From assembly GCF_030315975.1 (NCBI RefSeq), contig NZ_JASXSZ010000001.1, positions 248,001-312,000 on the forward strand: a stretch of DNA of 64,000 nt, written 5' to 3'. Under the pieces are notes generated by a model that had not been told where the DNA came from, searched no databases, and saw only the letters and a program-made list of their open reading frames with translations. The DNA comes from Microbacterium candidum (GTDB lineage Bacteria; Actinomycetota; Actinomycetes; Actinomycetales; Microbacteriaceae). The translations under genes were made by a program, and so were the position numbers. This document shows, piece after piece, positions 35,472-43,741 of this stretch. Positions within the stretch are counted from its first letter, which is position 1. Each line of letters begins with the position of its first letter.

Positions 35472-36527
35472 GTGGAGACCGCCCACTCGCGGCCCCGCTG
35501 GGGTGCCTGGATTCTGATCGGCGTCGCCGTCGCGTTCGCCTGGCTCGCTCTCTCGATCGTCATCGGACTCGGCTCCTCGCAGGCGCGCGCCGCAGACGGC
35601 ACCGTCGGCAACGGCAGCGGCCTGCTCGGCGGAGTCACCTCGATGATCGACAAGACGGTGGGGGCTGTCACGAACACGACGTCCGTGGTCACGACGCCCG
35701 TCGTGCAGGCCGTGGTGAAGACGACGGCAGCGGTGCCGGTCGTCGGGCCGGCCGCATCCACCGCCATCACGACGACGACCAACACGGTCGCCTCCGTCAT
35801 CGCGCCGGTCACCGCGGCGACCAAGGATGTCGTCACCAAGACCACCGCGCCGGTCGTTCAGGCCGTCGACGACACCGTGACGATCGTGCTGCAGACGACG
35901 AAGTCCGCCACCGCCCCGGTCCCCGTCGTGGGAGGGGTGGTCGCGCCCGTCGTCGACGCGGTCTCGGGTGTCGTGGATGTCGTGAACCTGCCCGGCACGA
36001 TCGGAGACGTCACGGGAGTCGTCGACGGCACCGTCGGCAGCGTCACCGGAACGGTCGCGGGAGTCGTCACCGCCCCCGGCCAGACCCCGGGGACCCCCGT
36101 GATTCCGGGTCTTCCCGGCCTTCCGGGCGGGTCCGCGACCCCTGGCGCCGGCGGCGTCTTGACGCCGGTCGCCGATGCCGCTGCAGCGGTCACCGCATCC
36201 GTCTCCGCCGCGTCTCAGCGCGCGCTGGACGCGATGTTCCTGGCCGCCCGCAACGCCGTCACGGTGGCGGATGCAGCGGCCTCCGTCGCCCTCACACTCT
36301 CCCCTGTCGACGGCGCATTGCGCCTCGCCGGGGATTCCTCGCCCGTTCTCGGCGTCGCGCCGGGCGGGTCATCCGCGGGTTCCTCTGGTGCAGGACCCGG
36401 CGGCGCAGCCGCGCTGCTTGCGTTCGGACTGTTCTTCGCACACCGTGCCTGGGTGCGTCGACACGTCACGGACGACCAGCAGACGCCTTCTGCGCCGGTC
36501 TACGACACCGACGTCTCTCCCGACTGA
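35472..36527 (+). CDS. Exported Val/Thr-rich repetitive protein, unknown function
   Basis: 351 residues. N-terminal membrane segment GAWILIGVAVAFAWLALSIVIGLG, probably a signal anchor or signal peptide (SSQARA-AD), followed by degenerate Val-Thr-Pro repeats (TTPVVQAVVKTTAAVPVVGP, TAPVVQAVDDT, VPVVGGVVAPVVDAVSG) and a Gly/Pro stretch, then a C-terminal hydrophobic helix (AAALLAFGLFFAHRAWV) and a charged tail. No family recognised. GTG 35472 chosen with GGAGG 5 bases before. Followed 99 bases later by the chaplin-like gene; both are probably surface proteins. Confidence 0.7.
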   Translation: METAHSRPRWGAWILIGVAVAFAWLALSIVIGLGSSQARAADGTVGNGSGLLGGVTSMIDKTVGAVTNTTSVVTTPVVQAVVKTTAAVPVVGPAASTAITTTTNTVASVIAPVTAATKDVVTKTTAPVVQAVDDTVTIVLQTTKSATAPVPVVGGVVAPVVDAVSGVVDVVNLPGTIGDVTGVVDGTVGSVTGTVAGVVTAPGQTPGTPVIPGLPGLPGGSATPGAGGVLTPVADAAAAVTASVSAASQRALDAMFLAARNAVTVADAAASVALTLSPVDGALRLAGDSSPVLGVAPGGSSAGSSGAGPGGAAALLAFGLFFAHRAWVRRHVTDDQQTPSAPVYDTDVSPD

Positions 36528-36626
36528 TCGCGCCCCGGCCGCATCTGTGCGCTCTGCGCACCGCGGCACGGCAGGCATCGGTGCGCTCTCGCGCGCCGGA
36601 AATCGATCACTCAGGGAGAACTTCTC

Positions 36627-38282
36627 ATGCGTACTTTCTACAAGCGCGCCATATGGGGCACGCTCATCGCCGGCGGCATCACGCTGCTCGGCGCGACCGC
36701 GGCGAACGCCGCAGACAACACCACCGGAGATCACGGCATCCTGTCCGGGACGCAGGGCCTGATCAACGTCTCCGCACCGATCACCGTGACGGGGAACGGG
36801 ATCTCGGTGCTCGGTACCTCGAACGCCGCGGCACCCGCCGCAGCGCCCGCCCCGGCGGCGGCTCCGTCCGTCTCGCTCAACACCGGAGGAGCCGGTGGAA
36901 CGGCATCGGGCTCGCAAGCGCTCGTGAGCGTTCGCGTTCCGGTCACCGTCAGCGGCAACGGCGTCTCGGTCCTCGGCACCTCGTCGAGCACGTCGAGCGC
37001 ACCCGTGTCGCCGTCGCCGGCCACTGCGCCGGCCCCCGAGAGCACGTCCGGGTCGAACGGCGCCGCGAGCGGCACCCAGGTCGACGCGCCGATCTCGGCG
37101 CCGATCACCGTCAGCGGGAACGCCATCAGCGTGCTCGGCACGTCCGGCGCGTCCGGCGGGGCGACCACGGCTCCCGCTCCCGGCTCGACGGGAGGCATGA
37201 ACACCACCGGCGGATCTGACGGGCTCGCGAGCGGCACCCAGGTGACCGCGCCCGTCACCGCGCCGGTGAACGTCACGGGCAACGCCATCGGGCTGCTCGG
37301 CGACTCCACCGCCACCACCACCGGAACCACCGGCACCACCGCACCGGCAGCCGGCGGCACCGACACCACCAGCGGAACCGGCAGCATCCTCGGCGGCACC
37401 CAGGCGAACGCACCGGTCACCGCGCCGGTGAACGTCACGGGCAACGCCATCGGGCTGCTCGGCGACTCGACCGCCACCACGACTGGAGCCGGCGGCACCA
37501 CCGGTACGCCGGCCGGCGGCACCGACACCACCAGTGGAACCGACGGGCTCGCGAGCGGCACCCAGGTGACCGCGCCCATCACGGCGCCCATCACCGCCAC
37601 CGGCAACGCCATCGGCATCCTCGGCGACTCCACCGCCACCACCACCGGAACCAGCGGCACCACCGCACCGGCAGCCGGCGGCACCGACACCACCGGCGGA
37701 ACCGGCGGCATCCTCGGCGGCACCCAGGTGATCGCGCCCATCACCGCACCCATCACCGCCACCGGCAACGCCATCGGCATCCTCGGCGACTCCACCGCCA
37801 CCAGCACGGGAACGGCCGGCACGCCGGGCACCCCGACCGGGGGCGTGGACCTCACGAGCGGTCTCGGCGGGATCCTCGGCGGCACGCAGATCGGCCTTCC
37901 GATCAGCGTACCGATCACGATCGGCGGCAACGCGATCTCGGTGCTCGGCAACAGCGACACGACGACGCCTGGCACCCCGGGAACCCCCGGCACCCCCGGG
38001 AACCCGGGCACGCCCGGCACCCCGGGCACGCCCGGCACCCCCGGCACCCCCGGAACGCCTGGCACGCCCGGCACGCCCGGCACCCCCGGGACCCCCGGCA
38101 CGGTCGGTACGCCCGCATCCACGGGTCCCGCCACGGAGGTGACGGCGAGCGCGGACAACGGTTCGCTCGCGACGACCGGCGGAACGGGAGCCCTCGGCGC
38201 CCTCTACGTCGCGATCGCACTGCTGGTGCTCGGCGGGGCCGCCTTCGGCGCGAAGCGCTGGACGGCTGTCGCCCGGCGTTAG
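36627..38282 (+). CDS. Chaplin-like repeat surface protein with LAxTG sorting signal
   Basis: 551 residues. Signal peptide (1-29, ending ANAAD). Eight 28-30 residue repeats start near 37, 91, 146, 198, 253, 306, 361 and 415, with pattern G-x-x-x-G-T-Q-...-P-I-x-x-P-I-T-V-x-G-N-x-I-x-V/I-L-G-x-S, close to the core of streptomycete chaplins (VPVNVPVNVCGN-x-V-x-V-I-G) but without their cysteines. A Gly-Thr-Pro triplet stalk spans 449-497. C-terminal sorting signal LATTG (514-518), hydrophobic helix and KRW...ARR tail: the LAxTG type recognised by class E sortases. Likely wall-anchored. Confidence 0.82.
   Translation: MRTFYKRAIWGTLIAGGITLLGATAANAADNTTGDHGILSGTQGLINVSAPITVTGNGISVLGTSNAAAPAAAPAPAAAPSVSLNTGGAGGTASGSQALVSVRVPVTVSGNGVSVLGTSSSTSSAPVSPSPATAPAPESTSGSNGAASGTQVDAPISAPITVSGNAISVLGTSGASGGATTAPAPGSTGGMNTTGGSDGLASGTQVTAPVTAPVNVTGNAIGLLGDSTATTTGTTGTTAPAAGGTDTTSGTGSILGGTQANAPVTAPVNVTGNAIGLLGDSTATTTGAGGTTGTPAGGTDTTSGTDGLASGTQVTAPITAPITATGNAIGILGDSTATTTGTSGTTAPAAGGTDTTGGTGGILGGTQVIAPITAPITATGNAIGILGDSTATSTGTAGTPGTPTGGVDLTSGLGGILGGTQIGLPISVPITIGGNAISVLGNSDTTTPGTPGTPGTPGNPGTPGTPGTPGTPGTPGTPGTPGTPGTPGTPGTVGTPASTGPATEVTASADNGSLATTGGTGALGALYVAIALLVLGGAAFGAKRWTAVARR
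36735..37955 (+). repeat. Tandem repeats encoding the chaplin-like modules
   Basis: Eight imperfect repeats, about 150-170 bases apart, with the middle units (37225-37790) nearly identical in blocks such as those encoding [16 protein letters not shown] and GGTDTT. The similarity between neighbours implies recent unequal duplication and possible length variation. Confidence 0.85.
37971..38117 (+). repeat. GGCACCCCG-type microrepeat encoding the Gly-Thr-Pro stalk
   Basis: About sixteen 9-base units (GGCACSCCC/GGAACSCCY variants) in a row; a simple-sequence tract prone to copy-number change and to assembly errors. Confidence 0.85.
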
Positions 38283-38293
38283 CCGCACGACCC

Positions 38294-38328
38294 GTCGGGG
38301 GTGGGCTTTGCCTGGGCCCGCCCCCGAC
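38294..38328 (+). terminator. Terminator hairpin after the chaplin-like gene
   Basis: 13-bp stem GTCGGGGGTGGGC / GCCCGCCCCCGAC (one G-U pair), 9-base loop, 11 bases after the stop. No T run, as usual in this GC range. Confidence 0.65.
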
Positions 38329-38476
38329 GTCAGGCGGAGCACGCCGCGGCCCGGGGGGCCCGAGGTGACAGCTCCGCCGCCGGTGTCATCGAGCAGTCGG
38401 ATCGGCCGCGTTGCGCGGCATCCCTGAGCAGACGCGTCATGCGCCCGACCTGGGGCGGCTGACTCGGTGGCACCCG

Positions 38477-38515
38477 CGGGTGCATGCGCATGTCCCCAAA
38501 CCGCGCATGCACCCG
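38477..38515. repeat. 13-bp inverted repeat upstream of the Eis-like gene
   Basis: CGGGTGCATGCGC (38477-38489) and GCGCATGCACCCG (38503-38515) around ATGTCCCCAAACC. The inner GCGCATGTCC word also occurs in the inverted repeat at 39855-39911 on the other side of the gene. Function unknown; could be an intergenic palindromic element. Confidence 0.7.
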
Positions 38516-38566
38516 CATCCTCCTGCCTGCGTTGCACGGAACGCGCAACCCGGCCAGGGTGAGAGC

Positions 38567-39838
38567 ATGCCGATCTCAGATCCCTACCGCCTGACGCCCG
38601 TCGGCGCCGATCGTCTGGAGGACGTCCTTCGTCTCGACACGTGGGCGTTCCCGACCGGCGACACCGTCGAGCAGCTCCGCGAACTGCCGAGTTCTCTGAG
38701 CTGGGACCGCGCCTACGCGGTGGAGCGACCGGATGCCCCGGACATCGCCGGCTTCCACGCGACGTACCCGCTCCGCGCGTATCCGGTGCCGGGCGCGGAA
38801 GTCGCCTGCGGGTGGCTGACGTGGGTGGGGGTGCATCCCGGACACCGTCGGCGCGGCATCCTGCGCGGCATGATCGAGTACCACCTCGCGGACTGCGCAG
38901 CCCACGGCGAGGCGTTCTCCGCACTGACCGCCTCCGAGCCGCAGATCTACGGCCGCTTCGGCTACGGGATGGCATCGACCGCGCTCGCCCTGTCCATCCC
39001 GCGCGGGGCCGCGCTGCGCCCCGTCGCCGGGTCCGATGCCCTCGAGGCGGAGATCGCGGAGTGGGATGCGGCGGTCCACGGCCCGATCGTGGCGACGATC
39101 CATCAGGCGTATGCACGCCTGCCCGAGGGTCTCGGGCGGCCAGGATGGGCGACCCGCGAGACCGAGGGCCTGCGCACGCAGCGCGAGACCGACACCCTGA
39201 TGCTGCGCACCGGGCGCGAGTCGCTGCGCGTGCTCATCGTCCGCGACGCCGACAGCACTCCCCTGGCGTACGCGATGTTCCGCCGGACCGTCGCGTGGGA
39301 GCGCGCCGGCGCGGAGGGGACCGTCCACGTGCGTGAAGCGGTGGGCACGACGCCCGCCTCGGTACACCGCCTGTGGTCGATCCTCCTCGACCTCGACCTC
39401 ACGAGCCGCGTCAAGATCGACGTCATCCCGGTCGACGACCCCATCGTGACGCTGCTCGTCGACATCCGCGCCGCACTCCCCGACTACCAGGACCACACCT
39501 GGATCCGCATCGTCGACCTGCCGACCGCGCTCGCCGAGCGCCGCTACGCGGGCGACGTGGACGTCATCCTGGAGGTGACGGACGGGATGCTGCCCGCCAA
39601 CGCCGGGCGCTGGCATATGCGGGCGAGCGCGTGGGGGCACGCGACCGTGACGCGCACGGATGCCGCACCCGACCTCGTGATGGACATCCGCGAGCTCGGC
39701 GCCGCCCACCTCGGATCGACGTCGCTCGCCTCCCTCGCGCAGGCGGGGCTGGTCGAGGTGCGCACGCCGCGGAAGCTCGCCACGGCTGCTGCGGCCTGGT
39801 CGTGGCCGGTCGCCGCCGGAGCCGACTGGATCTTCTGA
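38567..39838 (+). CDS. Eis-family GNAT acetyltransferase (SCP2-like C-terminus)
   Basis: 423 residues, the usual Eis length. N-terminal GNAT domain with ACGWLTWVGVHPGHRRRGILRGMIEYHLADCAAHGEAFSALTASEPQIYGRFGYGMAS; the V-x-V-x-P-x-x-R-R-R-G-I-L acetyl-CoA loop and Y-G-R-F-G-Y-G are diagnostic of Eis. Second GNAT-like part, then the sterol-carrier-like C-terminal domain (ILEVTDGMLPANAGRWHM). Ends with a conserved C-terminal Phe (DWIF), the carboxylate base in Eis. Known Eis enzymes acetylate aminoglycosides or peptide lysines; the target here is unknown. Confidence 0.88.
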   Translation: MPISDPYRLTPVGADRLEDVLRLDTWAFPTGDTVEQLRELPSSLSWDRAYAVERPDAPDIAGFHATYPLRAYPVPGAEVACGWLTWVGVHPGHRRRGILRGMIEYHLADCAAHGEAFSALTASEPQIYGRFGYGMASTALALSIPRGAALRPVAGSDALEAEIAEWDAAVHGPIVATIHQAYARLPEGLGRPGWATRETEGLRTQRETDTLMLRTGRESLRVLIVRDADSTPLAYAMFRRTVAWERAGAEGTVHVREAVGTTPASVHRLWSILLDLDLTSRVKIDVIPVDDPIVTLLVDIRAALPDYQDHTWIRIVDLPTALAERRYAGDVDVILEVTDGMLPANAGRWHMRASAWGHATVTRTDAAPDLVMDIRELGAAHLGSTSLASLAQAGLVEVRTPRKLATAAAAWSWPVAAGADWIF

Positions 39839-39854
39839 GCCCAGCCCTCCACCG

Positions 39855-39911
39855 TTCAGGACATGCCGACGGTCGTGCGCATTTCCAGCACGAGTGCGCG
39901 CATGTCCTGAA
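39855..39911. repeat. 11-bp inverted repeat with 35-base spacer
   Basis: TTCAGGACATG (39855-39865) and CATGTCCTGAA (39901-39911). Located between the convergent Eis-like and rplI genes, ahead of the strong terminator at 39947. The spacer itself contains GTGCGC and GTGCGCG words. A probable intergenic palindromic element. Confidence 0.65.
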
Positions 39912-39946
39912 TCGTGCACACGATGGGACGGGACATCCGCGAAACG

Positions 39947-39982
39947 CAGGATGCCGCGGGCCCGAAGGCCCGCGGCATCCTG
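39947..39982. terminator. Bidirectional terminator between rplI and the Eis-like gene
   Basis: Perfect 16-bp stem CAGGATGCCGCGGGCC / GGCCCGCGGCATCCTG with a CGAA tetraloop, in the convergent gap. 24 bases after the rplI stop; TTGCTT follows on the plus side. Confidence 0.88.
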
Positions 39983-40005
39983 TTGCTTCCGAAGAAGTGC
40001 GCGAA

Positions 40006-40458
40006 TTACTTCGCGGCGACCACCTGGAGGGTGATCACGGCGGTGAGGTCGTCGCGGAGGCGAACGGTCGCCTCGTGCTCGCCCACCGACTTGATCGCCG
40101 AGGTGATGTGGATCTTGCGCTTGTCGAGGTCGCCGAGGCCGGCGGCCTTGACGGCGTCCGCGATGTCGCCGGTCTTGACGGCACCGAACAGGCGACCCTC
40201 GGCACCGGCCTTGACGGCCAGGCGCACCTTGGTGCCCTCGATGGCGTCCTTCAGCGCGACGGCCTCTTCGTGGACGTGGATCGCGCGCGCCTCGCGGGCC
40301 GCGCGGATCGACGCGACCTGCTTCTCGCCACCGCGGGTCCACGCCACAGCGAAGCCCTGGGGGATGAGGTAGTTGCGGGCGTACCCGTTCTTGACCTCGA
40401 CCACGTCACCGGCGCTACCGAGCCCGGCGACCTCATTCGTGAGAATCAGCTTTGCCAT
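40006..40458 (-). CDS. rplI: 50S ribosomal protein L9
   Basis: 150 residues. [39 protein letters not shown] is the L9 N-terminal signature ([10 protein letters not shown]), followed by the long connecting helix and the C-terminal domain ([19 protein letters not shown]). Binds 23S rRNA at the L1 stalk base. Last gene of the rpsF-ssb-rpsR-rplI operon; 11 bases after rpsR. Confidence 0.98.
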   Translation of the reverse strand: MAKLILTNEVAGLGSAGDVVEVKNGYARNYLIPQGFAVAWTRGGEKQVASIRAAREARAIHVHEEAVALKDAIEGTKVRLAVKAGAEGRLFGAVKTGDIADAVKAAGLGDLDKRKIHITSAIKSVGEHEATVRLRDDLTAVITLQVVAAK

Positions 40459-40469
40459 ATCGGTACTCC

Positions 40470-40724
40470 TTACCGGCCAGCGCCGGCGTAGGGCAGGAGC
40501 GCCATCTCGCGCGCGTTCTTGATCGCGCGGGCGATCAGACGCTGCTCCTGCACCGAGACACCGGTGATGCGACGGGCGCGGATCTTGCCGCGCTCCGAGA
40601 TGAACTTGCGAAGCGTGGCGACATCCTTGTAGTCGATGACGCCGACACGGATCGCCTTCGCGGGGGCTGCGTTCTTCGCGCCCTTCCGCGGCTTCCGGCG
40701 ATCGCCGGTTGCCTTTCCAGCCAT
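40470..40724 (-). CDS. rpsR: 30S ribosomal protein S18
   Basis: 84 residues. [50 protein letters not shown] is the complete S18 motif region; no CxxC zinc pair in the N-terminus, i.e. a zinc-independent (C-minus) paralogue type or simply a non-zinc S18. Forms the S6:S18 dimer on the 30S platform with the product of rpsF at the operon head. Confidence 0.98.
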   Translation of the reverse strand: MAGKATGDRRKPRKGAKNAAPAKAIRVGVIDYKDVATLRKFISERGKIRARRITGVSVQEQRLIARAIKNAREMALLPYAGAGR

Positions 40725-40769
40725 GTTTGGTCCTTTACCTGTACGGATGCCGGAGCATCCGCGAATCTC

Positions 40770-41312
40770 TTAGAAGGGGGTGTCGTCGCCGTAGGAGCCA
40801 GGAGTGGCCCAGGCGTCCGACCCGTTGTCCGATCCACCGCGGTTGCTGTTCGAGCCGCCGTTGTTCGACCCGGGGGTCGACCACGGCTCGTCGTCGCGGT
40901 TTGCGAACGAGCGCTGCTGACCGCCGCCGTTGCCGCCACCACCGGAGCTCGCGGCGCGCGTGACCTGTGCGGTCGCGTAGCGCAGCGACGGGCCGATCTC
41001 GTCGACCTCCAGCTCGATGGACGTGCGGTTCTGGCCCTCGCGGTCCTGGTAGGAGCGCTGACGCAGACGACCGGTCGCGATGACGCGGGAGCCCTTCGTC
41101 AGCGAACCCGCCACGTGCTCGGCGAATTCGCGCCAGACGGACGCGCGGAGGAACAGCGCTTCGCCGTCCTTCCACTCGTTCGCGGCACGGTCGAAGTTGC
41201 GCGGCGTCGACGCGATCGTGAAGTTCGCGACGGGGAGCCCGTTCTGCGTGTAGCGCAGCTCGGGGTCAGCCGTGAGGTTTCCCACAACGGTGATGACGGT
41301 CTCGCCGGCCAT
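40770..41312 (-). CDS. ssb: Single-stranded DNA-binding protein
   Basis: 180 residues. OB fold [75 protein letters not shown], Gly/Ser/Asn-rich linker (about 115-170) and acidic tip GDDTPF that docks partner proteins. The primary SSB of the replisome by its position in the rpsF operon. Confidence 0.97.
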   Translation of the reverse strand: MAGETVITVVGNLTADPELRYTQNGLPVANFTIASTPRNFDRAANEWKDGEALFLRASVWREFAEHVAGSLTKGSRVIATGRLRQRSYQDREGQNRTSIELEVDEIGPSLRYATAQVTRAASSGGGGNGGGQQRSFANRDDEPWSTPGSNNGGSNSNRGGSDNGSDAWATPGSYGDDTPF

Positions 41313-41318
41313 GTTCGA

Positions 41319-41696
41319 TTACGCCTTCGCGACCTTGGCCGGAGCGGCAGCCTTGCGGGCGGCCTTCTCGTCCGAGCGCTTCTTCTCGGCGGCGACCTGC
41401 GCGATGGCCTCCTCGGCGCGGAGCACCTTGGTGCGCATCACGAGCTCGCTCAGCTTCAGCTGGCGGTCGAGCTCCTGAGTGGCCTCGCTCGTCGCGGTGA
41501 AGTTGACGACGGCGTAGATGCCCTCGGACTTCTTCTGGATCTCGTAGGCGAGACGGCGGCGACCCCACACGTCGACGTTGTCGATCGAGCCACCATCGTT
41601 GGTGATGACCTTCAGGAACTTGTCGAGGTTCGGGGCGACCTGGCGCTCGTCGAGCTCAGGGGTCAGGATGACCATGAGTTCGTACTGGTGCGTCAC
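41319..41696 (-). CDS. rpsF: 30S ribosomal protein S6
   Basis: 125 residues, GTG start at 41696 with GGAGG 7 bases before it. [56 protein letters not shown] are S6 motifs; the C-terminal extension is Ala/Lys-rich. First gene of the operon; 6 bases separate it from ssb. Its leader has a strong hairpin at 41723-41745. Confidence 0.98.
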   Translation of the reverse strand: MTHQYELMVILTPELDERQVAPNLDKFLKVITNDGGSIDNVDVWGRRRLAYEIQKKSEGIYAVVNFTATSEATQELDRQLKLSELVMRTKVLRAEEAIAQVAAEKKRSDEKAARKAAAPAKVAKA

Positions 41697-41722
41697 TTAC
41701 CCACCTCCTTCGGACTAGAACG

Positions 41723-41745
41723 GCTGCCGGGCATTTCCCGGCAGC
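41723..41745 (-). promoter_or_regulatory. Hairpin in the rpsF 5' leader
   Basis: Perfect 9-bp stem GCTGCCGGG / CCCGGCAGC, five-base loop, 26 bases upstream of the GTG; CCGAAGGAGG follows it. S6:S18 autoregulatory leader structures are known in many bacteria at this position, but I cannot confirm the required loop from sequence alone. Confidence 0.4.
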
Positions 41746-41857
41746 AGGAGGGTGTGTTTGCACGTGCCCGGAACACAGGTGCGCCCAGGCAACCTGAAGA
41801 GTCTACCCGATGCGACCCGCTGGCCGTGAATCGAGCGGATGCGGCTACCGTGTCGTC

Positions 41858-42826
41858 ATGGAGTGGACGGCGGATGTCTCGAACGGCGACTGGATCCGGG
41901 AGGGTCTGGATGCCCCCTGGCGCGGGACGATCCATGACGTCGTCCCGCGGGGCTTCCCGGCCTACGCGCGGGTGTTCCACCCCGCCACCCGTGAGCGCCC
42001 GGTGGACGGCGTGTGGCCCGCGGAAGACGACCGCCGCGGCTGGCAGGCCTTCATGGCGGTCCCCCACGAGATCGACGTGGAGCCGGTGACGTGGGCGGAG
42101 ACGGCCGAGGCGTTCGAGACGCGGATGCATCCGCTCGCGCAGTGGAATCGGCTCGTCCGGTCGGACTCGCCTTATTCGGGCGGGACTCCGCGCGACGGCG
42201 CCGGCCACCGATACACCGATCCGCCGCGAGGACAGCTGGATGCGGCATCCTGGGCTGTCCTTGCTGGGGTCCTCGCACGGCACACGACCACGCCGGACGA
42301 CGGGGGAGTCGCCGTGTGGGAGGGATGGGGCGGCCTCGTCGGCGGGATGGGGTACGGCGCATCCCGCATGCTGTTCGAGGCGGGCGCCGACATCCAGCAC
42401 GCTGAGTTCCTCGCGCACGCTGCGCGCGACATGTTCAACGACGTCTTCAAGAAGCCGACGTGGCAGACCGGCATCCTCTCCGACGAGATCTCGCGCGGTG
42501 CGCGACTGGAGCTGCCCGGCCGGCCGTACGTGCTGTTCCGCGGAGGCGTCGCCGAGCTCACGGAAGACGGCTGGCCGGCGCGGATGCCGTGGGCCGACCA
42601 CGAGCTCCTCGCACACGGTCTGCCATCGAACCCCGAGTCCCCCGGCATCGTGTGGCCGGCCGATCGCGCCTGGATCGTCGTCAGCGAGGTCGACTTCGAC
42701 TCGACCATCGTCGGCTGCGACCAGGCGCTGCTCGGCGAACTGCTGCGGACTCCCGGACTCGAGGTCCAGGTGCTGCCGGCGGACGCCGACCTGTCCTGGG
42801 ACGCCGACGACCTCAATCGTCCGTAG
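41858..42826 (+). CDS. Hypothetical protein, 322 residues
   Basis: A soluble, tryptophan-rich acidic protein (EWTADVSNGDWIREGLDAPWRGTIHDVVPRGFPAYARVFHP, WEGWGGLVGG, VWPADRAWIVVSEVDFDSTIVGC). The VSEVDFDSTIV(G/A)C segment recurs in uncharacterised actinobacterial proteins, as I recall, but no family function is known. Coding character is clear (length, codon use). ATG 41858 chosen; overlaps the TMEM175-like gene's end convergently. Confidence 0.75.
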   Translation: MEWTADVSNGDWIREGLDAPWRGTIHDVVPRGFPAYARVFHPATRERPVDGVWPAEDDRRGWQAFMAVPHEIDVEPVTWAETAEAFETRMHPLAQWNRLVRSDSPYSGGTPRDGAGHRYTDPPRGQLDAASWAVLAGVLARHTTTPDDGGVAVWEGWGGLVGGMGYGASRMLFEAGADIQHAEFLAHAARDMFNDVFKKPTWQTGILSDEISRGARLELPGRPYVLFRGGVAELTEDGWPARMPWADHELLAHGLPSNPESPGIVWPADRAWIVVSEVDFDSTIVGCDQALLGELLRTPGLEVQVLPADADLSWDADDLNRP

Positions 42827-43481
42827 CGGCGTCCTCCGGCTTGGCGCGCCCGGCGCCGATCGCGCGGGCGAACATCACCTGCACGGGACGCGTGAAGAGC
42901 ATCAGGAACAGGGCGAAGTACGAGACGACCGGCACGAGGACCGCGACCAGGAGCGACACCGCGAACAGTGCGATCATGGCGAGGTCGACCGCGATCCAGC
43001 GCAGGACGCGGTCGCGCGAGATGTCGTGCATCGACGGATGCGCACGCAGATAGAGGATCGTCGCGAGGCCCAGCACCGTCGTCAGGATCATGCTGCCGAT
43101 GTACATCGAGATGAGCACTCGATCGGTCGACGGCATCTGGCCGACCATCGCGGTGACGACGGGGAGCCACACGATCGACAGGAGCCATCCCATCGTGATC
43201 CACAGCAGCGCGGTCGACACCCGTTCGACGAGCGTGAAGACGCGGTGGTGGTTGATCCAGAACATCGCGATGATCGCGAAGCTCAGGACGAACGCGAACA
43301 GCTGATCGGTGTGACCCGTCACCCACGCGCCCGCGTTCTCGCCCTTGGCCGACGCCTCCGCCACGCTCTCCATGAGCGGCAGGATGAGGAGCGTCATCGC
43401 GATCGCGACGACGGCGTCGATGAACGCCTTCGCGCGCTCCGCGCCGAACAGCCCTTCCTTGGCGTTCACGGGTCCGGTCAC
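42813..43481 (-). CDS. TMEM175-family (DUF1211) potassium-channel-like protein
   Basis: 222 residues with six membrane helices. The start RAKAFIDAVVAIAMTLLILPL corresponds to the family's RxxxFSDAVxAIxxTLLxL-type hallmark (here F-I-D), and FVLSFAIIAMFWINHHRVFTLV is the second motif. Bacterial TMEM175 members are K+-permeable tetrameric channels; actual conductance here is inferred. Convergent overlap of 14 bases with the preceding gene. Confidence 0.85.
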   Translation of the reverse strand: MTGPVNAKEGLFGAERAKAFIDAVVAIAMTLLILPLMESVAEASAKGENAGAWVTGHTDQLFAFVLSFAIIAMFWINHHRVFTLVERVSTALLWITMGWLLSIVWLPVVTAMVGQMPSTDRVLISMYIGSMILTTVLGLATILYLRAHPSMHDISRDRVLRWIAVDLAMIALFAVSLLVAVLVPVVSYFALFLMLFTRPVQVMFARAIGAGRAKPEDAATDD

Positions 43482-43550
43482 GAGTCAGATGCTACCGAGC
43501 CGGGGTCAGGGATGCGGGCATCGGCCGACGACCTTGAACTCACCGGTCGC

Positions 43551-43604
43551 CGAGCCTGTCGAGGCGCCGCCGTCGGGCAGCGGTACGACCCCTCGACAGG
43601 CTCG
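43551..43604. repeat. 14-bp inverted repeat (CGAGCCTGTCGAGG element)
   Basis: CGAGCCTGTCGAGG (43551-43564) and CCTCGACAGGCTCG (43591-43604), 26-base loop. A hairpin common in intergenic DNA of this family, from memory. It abuts the tandem repeat. Confidence 0.8.
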
Positions 43605-43732
43605 GGGACCGGGATGCGGCTCGGGGACCGGGTCGCGTCTCGGGGACCGGGTCGCGTCTCGGGGACCGGGATGCGGCTCGGGGACCGGGTCGCGTCTTGG
43701 AGACCGGGATGCGGCTCGGGGACCAAGATCGA
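43600..43732. repeat. Seven tandem 19-bp repeats
   Basis: Units of GCTCGGGGACCGGGATGCG / TCTCGGGGACCGGGTCGCG type, seven in exact 19-base register, the last two degenerate. Noncoding, between the convergent-facing ends of the TMEM175 start and the ABC ATPase stop. The alternate unit types interleave (A,B,B',A',B,A'',A-like), which points to segmental duplication of pairs. Confidence 0.85.
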
Positions 43733-43741
43733 AACCGAGCG

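Noticed and set aside
37971..38117. CRISPR array
   Set aside because: The repeats are 9-base coding units with no spacers; they encode Gly-Thr-Pro.
36369..39116. 915-residue minus-strand frame opposite the chaplin-like gene
   Set aside because: An antisense product of the repeats, almost only Gly/Ala/Arg, covering three supported genes; no start signal or domain.
43600..43732. CRISPR-like array
   Set aside because: Seven 19-bp units are directly adjacent with no unique spacers and no cas genes nearby.
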